Below, piece after piece: positions 57,666 through 64,000 of a stretch of 64,000 nucleotides of DNA. The stretch lies in the NCBI GenBank assembly GCA_000733355.1, contig JNVV01000011.1:176679-240678 (forward strand), in the 5' to 3' direction. A program made the translations under genes and the position numbers. Numbering within the stretch: position 1 is the stretch's first letter; every line of letters starts with the position of its first letter. Source of the stretch: Falciphora oryzae. Its lineage: Eukaryota > Ascomycota > Sordariomycetes > Magnaporthales > Magnaporthaceae. The notes under the pieces are model-generated. The model was not told the DNA's origin. It saw only the letters and a list, made by a program, of their open reading frames with translations, and did not search any database.

Positions 57666-60291
57666 TCAGCGTCGAGCCGACGGGTCGACAGGCAAGCCCC
57701 TCGTGCTCATCCGCCTGATGGCCGGGCCAAAGTGCCACAGCAGCATGGGCATCATGACGCAGATGGCCAGCGTGAACGCCGCCAGCATCGTGTAGCCCCA
57801 GCCGAACCCGAGATCCGAGCTCGTGACGGGCGGCCCGGCCAACGGGAAGGCAAACTCGGCAATATGCTGTAGAAACGCACCGACGCAGTGTGCGCTCGAG
57901 GCGTATTCCAGCCCGTACGACTCCGTCACGTACGGCTGCAAGCTGAAAAAGCCGAGGATCAGGCCGATGGCGAGGATGAATGCGCTGAGGTCCACAACGA
58001 TGTAATGCAGTCCGTTTTTGAGGCCCCAGCCGTATAAGATCAGTGCCGGGGGTAGGAGAATGGCCGCGCCGCTGTTGACGGGCAGTCGCCATTCGGGCCT
58101 GTGCCCGGTCGTGTTGTGCTTGCGGCGGAAGTATGCCGAAAACTGATGAAGGAGGGCTTTGTCAGTATTGGCACATATTGCTTGGAAATATCGCTGGAAC
58201 TCACCCCGTCGATGGCGTAGCGGCTGATGTGCAATCCAACCACAAAGCCGATGCCGAGTGCGAGGTAGTTGAGGCTGGCATTTCCCCTGTCCATGCCGTA
58301 GAAGTCGACAAAGTTGCGGTCAAAGGTCGAGATGATCAAGTACATGATACCGAAGAGGTACGCCCTGTATCCAAAAGGCAGCTGGATAATGGGGTGGGAC
58401 ACCAGCATGATCCAGGGCAGCGCCGCCCTCTTCAGCAGCCAGTCTGTCCTTTGGCTCATGTCGGGGTCGTGGAACGGCGTGTGCAGGCGTTGGTTTCCGG
58501 TTTCTTTGCGCAGGCGCGCCGCCTTGCGTTCCAATAGGACTGCGTGGTACGTTTCATCCAGAGCCACAAAAGCCAGGATAATTGCAACAAGGCTAAAGAT
58601 GGACGTTCCCCAAAAGATCCAGCGCCAATTGCTTTCTTGGGTGACAAAAGCCCCGAAGATGGGCGCGATGGCACTGCCGAAAAAGGGCAGGTATGCGTGC
58701 ACCGCATCGCCTCGGCCACCCATGGGGGCGGGGTAGACGTCGGCAGTCAGACCGGGAGCGAGCTGAGAAAAGGGGCGCAGTTAGCCCACGTTTATTGGAC
58801 TGCAAGGAAGGCAAAACTCACAATCTGAGGCGCACTAGCTCCGAGCCCGCCGACGAACCGGAAAGCAAGCAGCTGTCCTCCCGTCGTCGAAAAGCCACAG
58901 GCCGTATTCCAGATTAAATGCCAGAGGTGGGCGTAGCGGATGACATCGGCCCTCCCATAAACCTCGATCATGGGCGCGATGAAAAAGGGCCCGATGCCGG
59001 CGGCGAGGACCTGCATGCCCTGGATCAGCTGCTGCGCCGCGGGAGCAATATTCAGCTCGGCCCCGATGACGTCGATCGCGGGCCCGACCATGGTCGCCGA
59101 AAACGGGGCGATGAAGCTGAACAGCGAGAGGATGAGCGACGTCTTGTACTTTTTGGGCATGCTCCAGTTGGCCGGGTTGGCCGGGTCGTCGGGCCCGTCC
59201 CAGGTCACGATGTTCTTGTCGAAGTCGACGGTGGCCGCGGTGCCGACCCGCCTGTTCTCGGCGTAGGCGGCCCCGCCGCCCCGGCCGCCGTCGTCGCCCA
59301 TGGTCATGGGCAGCTTGGGTAGTCCGTCAGACGTGCGCTCGACGTAGTTCACGTTTTCCTTCTCGAGCCACCCCGCTGTGGACGGGGCGCTGCCGCCACT
59401 GCTGCTGCTGACCGCGGTGGCTGCGGCCGTCATGGCGATCGGGAGGTCCGACTTGGCGATCGTCGGGGCTACTGACATGGGAGTCGCGGCCACGTTGAGC
59501 GGTGGGGGTGCGGCCTGCCGCTGCGCGACGCTGGGCTGCCGGCTCTCTAGGAGCTCGGGGCTTTGAATTACTGCTGCCGCCTGGTACGGCCGGGGAGGTA
59601 GCCCAGCAGACCACTGCTGGGGGTTGGTGCGAAGGGTGTTGGGCATTGGTCGCAGCTCCATGACACTCGACCGCCTGCTCAGCCGGGCAGGCTGCTGCTG
59701 CTGCTGCTCTTGTGTTTCCGCGGGCGCAGCGGGCATGCCTTGGGGATCCACCCGCAGGGCCTCGACGATCGCGCGAACCCGAGGATCATCGCGGCTCACT
59801 TCTTCCAGTGGCATCCCGGCGTCGTAGTGGGGGTAGGCCGCACCCGGCGGCACCCGGACTGGCAAGCGAGAGGCCACAGTCGACTGAGAGTAGCTTCGGG
59901 CAGGCGGCGGCGGCAGGTCCTGGAAGCTAGGGAGGTTTTCCCCAGTGGCAGGCCCGGTGGGTGGTTGTGGCATGTAGCGCGCCCAGTTGAGGGGAGTAGT
60001 TGGCCTGGGCAGACTGGTCTGCGTGGCGCTTCGGGAGCGGGCTGCCGCCGTCTGGAAGGTGGTGGCCCTTTCCACGTCGGGCTGGGTGGCGTTGCTCCTG
60101 GACCTGTCGTGGTAGTCTCTAGCAGCAAAGGGAGGATAGGGGACGGCGGCAGCTTGGTCTGAGGAATGCCTGGAGTGCTGCTGCCAGGCGTGATCTTGCC
60201 GTTGGACTCGCGATGGCGACACCATGGGCGGCGGTGCACCTGCGTCGCCACCCAGTGGTGACCACTCCTGTGGCTGCTGCTGCTGTGACAT
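57666..60291 (-). CDS. MFS transporter with a 350-residue N-terminal tail
   Basis: Exons 60291-58822, 58762-58205 and 58142-57666 give 834 residues; introns have GTGAGT donors, CTAAC (intron 1) and CAG acceptors, all in phase 0. Residues 1-350 are Pro/Gln/Ser-rich and disordered with a polyQ run. Then VTWDGPDDPANPANWSMPKK, the exact entry motif of the DHA1 polyamine/multidrug branch of the major facilitator superfamily, followed by about twelve membrane helices. The YGRADVIR segment is the helix 2-3 loop; FRFVGGLGASAPQ is in helix 4. Typical family members have a 50-150-residue tail, so this one is long. Likely a proton-coupled drug or polyamine exporter of the plasma membrane; the substrate is not shown. 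Intact as read. Confidence 0.92.
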
Positions 60292-61542
60292 GGCTATGGG
60301 TTCCAGTCCAAGATTCTTGTAAAGCGAGTAGGGAAAACAGGTAGAATAGATGTAAGTGCAGTTTGAGATTGTAAGTTTTTAACACGGCACTTTCTGTGCA
60401 GGTCGACGTTGAGCTGGCGGGCAAGAAAGATAGGCTCATTCCCAGACGCCACATCCTCAGGGCCATCGGCGATGGCCGTATATCAAGCCGTCGCCACATG
60501 AGATCATTCCAAATGGTCGAACGCCAGGGCCGTGACGCACCGTGGTCGGTTTTCTTGGAAGCCGTCTCCGAATTTTGCTTGGGCTGGTCGGAGCTTGGAA
60601 CCCCCCCTGGACCGATATTAATCTATGTCCTTCAGACCTCGGTGGATGCGCGTAACACCCGGACCCGCGCACGAACCGCAAGCTCGACCCCAGCCCCCCA
60701 AGCCCTGGGTAAGCAAAGATGCCAAAGTTCTCTGGAACAGCCAAAGCAGAATGCCAAACACTGTCGGTCGACCAAGTGGTTATAAAGCAATGCTCTGAGG
60801 AAAAAAAGGACCGATACTTTTCTTGGAACACGGCGATCCTTCCCCGCCCCTGTCCCATCCATCCGCTGCCATTGCGGTTTTTGTCACGGACCGAATCGCG
60901 GACTGGATCCGAAGGTTGAACAGATCCCTTGCCTCCGTACCACAGCGTCGTATTCCTTGTGGGTACTCTGCCGGCAGTGAGCAAAACAAGCAGTTTTCCT
61001 CTAGCCCACAGGCATTGAGGACGAGAAACCAGAGGACGGCCTTGAAACGACGCCGGGATGCGCGTGGTAGGGCGTTTATTACACTGGCGTAATGATTTGT
61101 CGCCTCCCCATGAGATCAGTTCTCATTTATGACCAGCACACAGGTAGGTGCTATCTCCAAGGCACCGCGTCCTCTTCCAAACACACAAGAGTGGCACGGA
61201 TCCATACATCCAACCCCCAAGCCTCGGTCACACCGGCGCCCGTGGCTTTGCCCTTTTCGCTGTGCACAGCTGCATCCGCCAGTGCGGGTAAGAGTCTGCC
61301 GGGGAGTGCTGTTGCTCGAGCAAAAGGTTCGACTCGCCGTATCCCACTCTGTCCTCCCCAGGCAGGCTGGAACCAATATACCACGGAAAAAGCAGAAACG
61401 TAACGCCGGCCTACAGAAAGTTCATATCCGTTCAATATTCCTCTGGCATGCATCGACACCGTCTTGGCCTTGGCGTATGGCACTGACGCCTGAGCATGGA
61501 TAACGGATACGCGAGTCGATACGATTCATCGCTTGTGACACA
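60292..61542. other. intergenic
   Basis: 1.25 kb upstream of the MFS gene. Several open frames overlap without motif or bias; none is supported. Confidence 0.4.
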
Positions 61543-61771
61543 GGGCCTGTCCTAGACTAACGGTTTTTCGGTTTTTCGGTTTTTTGCTCAACTTTTTTCT
61601 AAAATATATCAATACCAAAGGCAGGATAGCAAAAACAAATTAATATGGATGCGGTTTTAAATAATACAAATCCTTTTCATATGCTTCCTTTTTAATGCAA
61701 GGCTTTCAATCTTTAGAAAAATTTTAGCAAAAAACCAAAAAACCAAAAAACCGTTAGTCTAGGACAGGCCC
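61543..61771. mobile_element. MITE with long inverted repeats
   Basis: 229 bp with inverted ends of about 45 bp: GGGCCTGTCCTAGACTAACG on the left, exact in the right arm, then repeated GGTTTTTCGG or GGTTTTTTGG units. Flanked by the 3-bp repeat ACA (61540-61542, 61772-61774). The interior is AT-rich with no coding capacity. The GGGC start and GGTTTTTTG runs recall the MITE at 8055, but the rest differs. Confidence 0.8.
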
Positions 61772-61891
61772 ACAAACACGTGCCCTTTAACTTCCCGGGA
61801 GGGAGCCTCGAAAGAAGATGAGAAAAGCGATCAACTGACTCTCACACCTGCAATACATCAGTAAATCCCACGACCACACTCCTATCTCTCC

Positions 61892-62306
61892 TCAAACTGG
61901 CTTCGGGTTGTGGATGGGATCACAGCGAGGCTGGACTGTCAAAGAATTAGCTATTATGGCTCTTCGTGAAATCAATCCATGTCTGCGTAGGATTACTTAC
62001 TTAGATCGGGATTTTTGGACTTTGCTTCTTTCATGAAAGCCTTAAAGCCTCCCTCCAGAATCAGAACAGTCTGGCTGTTAGGATGCGCAAAGAGGCGCTG
62101 CAGGGCAAGTGAGAACCCGGGATCGCGGTTCACGCTCCAAAGGCAGTGCACGATGATTATGGACGTGCCGGCTAGCTGGCGGAACGGTGAGCTAGGATCA
62201 TCCAACCCATGTATCCGAGCACTGGGAAGTACTCATGGTCAGCAGACTTGCCATCAGCCCCTCGACCCTACTCCGTCCTTGTCGAATCATCGCCTTCCGA
62301 AGTCAT
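61892..62306 (-). CDS. small Cdc25-like rhodanese-fold protein
   Basis: Exons 62306-62272, 62221-62001 and 61935-61892 give 99 residues; donors GTAGGG and GTAAGT and acceptors CCCAG and GACAG agree in phase. The active-site loop HCLWSVNRDP has the HC-x5-R pattern of Cdc25 phosphatases and Acr2-type arsenate reductases, and VLILEGGFKAF is the rhodanese strand-helix that follows it. The family's usual 130-150 residues are not all present: the first strands of the fold are missing, so it may be truncated or have an upstream exon not found. The first exon overlaps a decayed gene on the other strand. A phosphatase or arsenate reductase role is possible but not established. Confidence 0.5.
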
Positions 62307-62900
62307 AATCACCATTGTTTGCAGCATGCCCATGAATGATTTGGTGCATGACCCAACCGTACGCGGTTTCTTTATGAGGCATTTCTGCAAAACTCCACCA
62401 CCTGAACTCAAGGAAGCAGGCTTATTCGTCTTCCTAGACCCGAAGGTTGTCGAAGTGAGTACCCAGGTCCATATCACTGCTTTCGCTCTAGCCATGTTAT
62501 CTTGTCTTGTAATTAGTCGACATAGGGCGTTTAAAAGCTTAAAACTGCCGACTACTTCCTCGGAGGCACAAGCCCCAGGTTCACAAGGATGAAGTCAGAG
62601 GGTTCCTGAGAAAGTTTGGTACCTTTGGCTATCCTTCCGCTTCTCGCTCCACAGTCCTGGAATGGATGAGGAGTTTTACAGCTTGTGGTCCGGGCTCGTA
62701 GAAACGCGCGAGGGTGGCAGACTGGCACAGATGTACATTAGCGATAGTTCCGCGCCGTTTGACACCACCCGAGGCATTTATGCACGCATCGCCGAGGGTG
62801 GTCCGCTAGGCATGGAGGTTGCGGAGCTGCATGGTCATGGAAGACTGACTTGGCCGGAGAAGCCACAGACTAGGCGTGTGGCATCAACCTGGCGCGTAGT
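62209..62900 (+). pseudogene. decayed conserved hypothetical gene
   Basis: Three protein-like stretches follow each other in different frames: 62270-62456 (VRGFFMRHFCKTPPPELKEAG), about 62535-62690 (EVRGFLRKFGTFGYPSASRS … EWMRSFTACGPG) and about 62690-62870 (GGRLAQMYISDSSAPFDTTR … GPLGMEVAELHGHGRL). They read as one polypeptide if a GTGAGT intron after 62456 is removed and two shifts are allowed. No named domain is recognised. The start is not seen. Confidence 0.4.
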
Positions 62901-63081
62901 CTGTGTAAGTTTAGCTAGCTACCAGGTATCTCTACAATCCAAGGTTGAAAACACCAGCTTCATTTTAGCGTGTTAGAGGTCATCCAAACGAGGCGGCTGG
63001 GCATGTGTCCCCAACCTTTGGTAGCCCCTGAACCCCTGAGCTCCAAAGCAAAAGTGGGCCCTCCCACGCAGCGTTCTTCCA

Positions 63082-64000
63082 TCACTCTCTGTATTCTGGC
63101 CCTCGCGTAAGGTCTTCCAGCGAGGTAAACCCCAAAAGTGATACCGTGAGCACCGCGATGATCAGGGCAATCGCATACTGGCCAATACCCATCCCACCCT
63201 GCACATCTTCCATCGTCTTACTCCAAATCACCGATAGCAGGAAAGTTGATAGGAGCAAGATCAGCATGACCACCTGAATCCTGGCCCAGTTAAGCCCCTC
63301 GACAATGTAGATGCCCCATCCGATGGGTAGCCCGCCAGGAGTGCTGGGCATATCGTTCTCAAGAGAGCTGTGTAGCTTCTTGGGCAGCCTTTCCACCGCC
63401 ATGGACGGGTCGTCTGCATGATCTCCGGGATCAAGAAACCAGTGCATGAAAGTTTTCGGGTCCACGGGATAGGGGCCGATATCGACTGGGCAGGGCCGAT
63501 AGCTGTACTCCATGTTGTACACTTGTTTCACGCTGGGAATCTGGCCTGTCTCGTAGCTGCCCACTCTTGTTCCCGACTTTTGTAGCCGTATAAGCTGGAA
63601 CTATCGTGGAGTGAAGCGTAAGTTGTGGGATTGTTCGTGTGTATGCGAAAGAAGAACCCCAAAAAACAGACTTACCTTGACGTATTCCACCGTCTTGGGG
63701 ACAAGAAACCACTTCCGTAGCAGGTCCCAACAATACCTAATAGTGGTTGTAGACCACCCGCCTGATGTGATGGGTTTGAAGCCGTAGTATTCATCTCGGA
63801 TCCTCTGGAACATGGTTGTGTCATGGATTACATCGGTGAGGTCTAATGTTCTCGGTACAATCCGATTGGGGCCCTTCTTGACGCAAAGCAGAAGAAACCT
63901 GGGAGTTCCCTTGGGGACAGGCCGGTGATCCAGAGAGCCGCCGTCTCCGGCGGAAGAGATAGATGGGGCTGAAGAGTGAGAAGTAGTTGTGGTTCCAAGG
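63082..64000 (-). CDS. fungal membrane protein of unknown function, partial (5' end outside window)
   Basis: Exon 64000(open)-63676 and last exon 63594-63082, joined over an intron with GTAAGT and TCCAG in phase 0. Readable part: about 278 residues. The order RFLLLCVKKG … FQRIRDEYYGF … VEYVK … RPCPVDIGPYP … FLDPGDHADDPS … LPKKLHSSL … GWGIYIVEGLNW then two membrane helices (VVMLILLLSTFLLSVIW and AIALIIAVLTVSLLGF) is a layout met in many unnamed fungal proteins that end in two helices with a DVQGG loop. No catalytic motif. Function unknown. The stop TAA/TAG-type end at 63082 is clear; the start lies to the right of the window. Confidence 0.8.

Overview
The window is a GC-rich filamentous ascomycete segment (Pezizomycotina, probably Sordariomycetes). 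The basis is short introns with GTRNGT / RCTAAC / YAG signals, a HET-domain gene, a 2EXR gene, a Zn2Cys6 regulator, a fungal kelch membrane protein, and AT-rich retrotransposons whose pol genes carry C-to-T type nonsense mutations. There are no operons; genes lie on both strands with 0.3-3.7 kb spacers.

Layout. 0.7-2.4 kb: three-exon F-box-like gene. 2.95-6.5 kb: decayed Zn2Cys6 transcription factor gene split by a 1.2-kb TIR DNA transposon with an exact 8-bp target duplication. 7.2-7.8 kb: small ISG12/IFI6-like protein. 8.05-8.6 kb: a MITE followed by a solo LTR. 9.5-17.2 kb: 2EXR protein, a multi-pass membrane protein with an assembly gap that looks artefactual, and a centrosomin-motif (ApsB/Mto1-like) protein. 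17.2-20.9 kb has no supportable gene. 21-24.3 kb: HET-domain gene and a BAHD-type acyltransferase gene with two frameshifts. 24.8-33.1 kb: complete but mutated Ty1/copia element, coded on the minus strand. 33.6-38 kb: secreted protein and a deaminase-MYND fusion gene. 38.7-49 kb: a kelch-type membrane protein gene cut in exon 3 by a second, 8.3-kb copia element, which itself carries a 428-bp foldback MITE. 50.3-60.3 kb: GRE2-like reductase, short fungal regulator-like protein, CitMHS/ArsB-type transporter (with a gap) and an MFS transporter with a long tail. 61.5 kb to the end: another MITE, a small Cdc25-like rhodanese protein beside a decayed unknown gene, and a partial membrane protein running off the right edge.

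Most notable: both copia elements carry, between pol and the 3' LTR and on the strand opposite pol, a gene for a small six-cysteine protein (CxxC...C...CxxCx5C). In the first element this gene is split by well-formed introns and is free of stops while the pol beside it is riddled with them; in the second it has one premature stop. Target duplications could be read for both full-length elements, the solo LTR and the DNA elements, so the order of insertions can be followed base by base. All positions come from reading the sequence; family names rest on remembered motifs, not on a database search.
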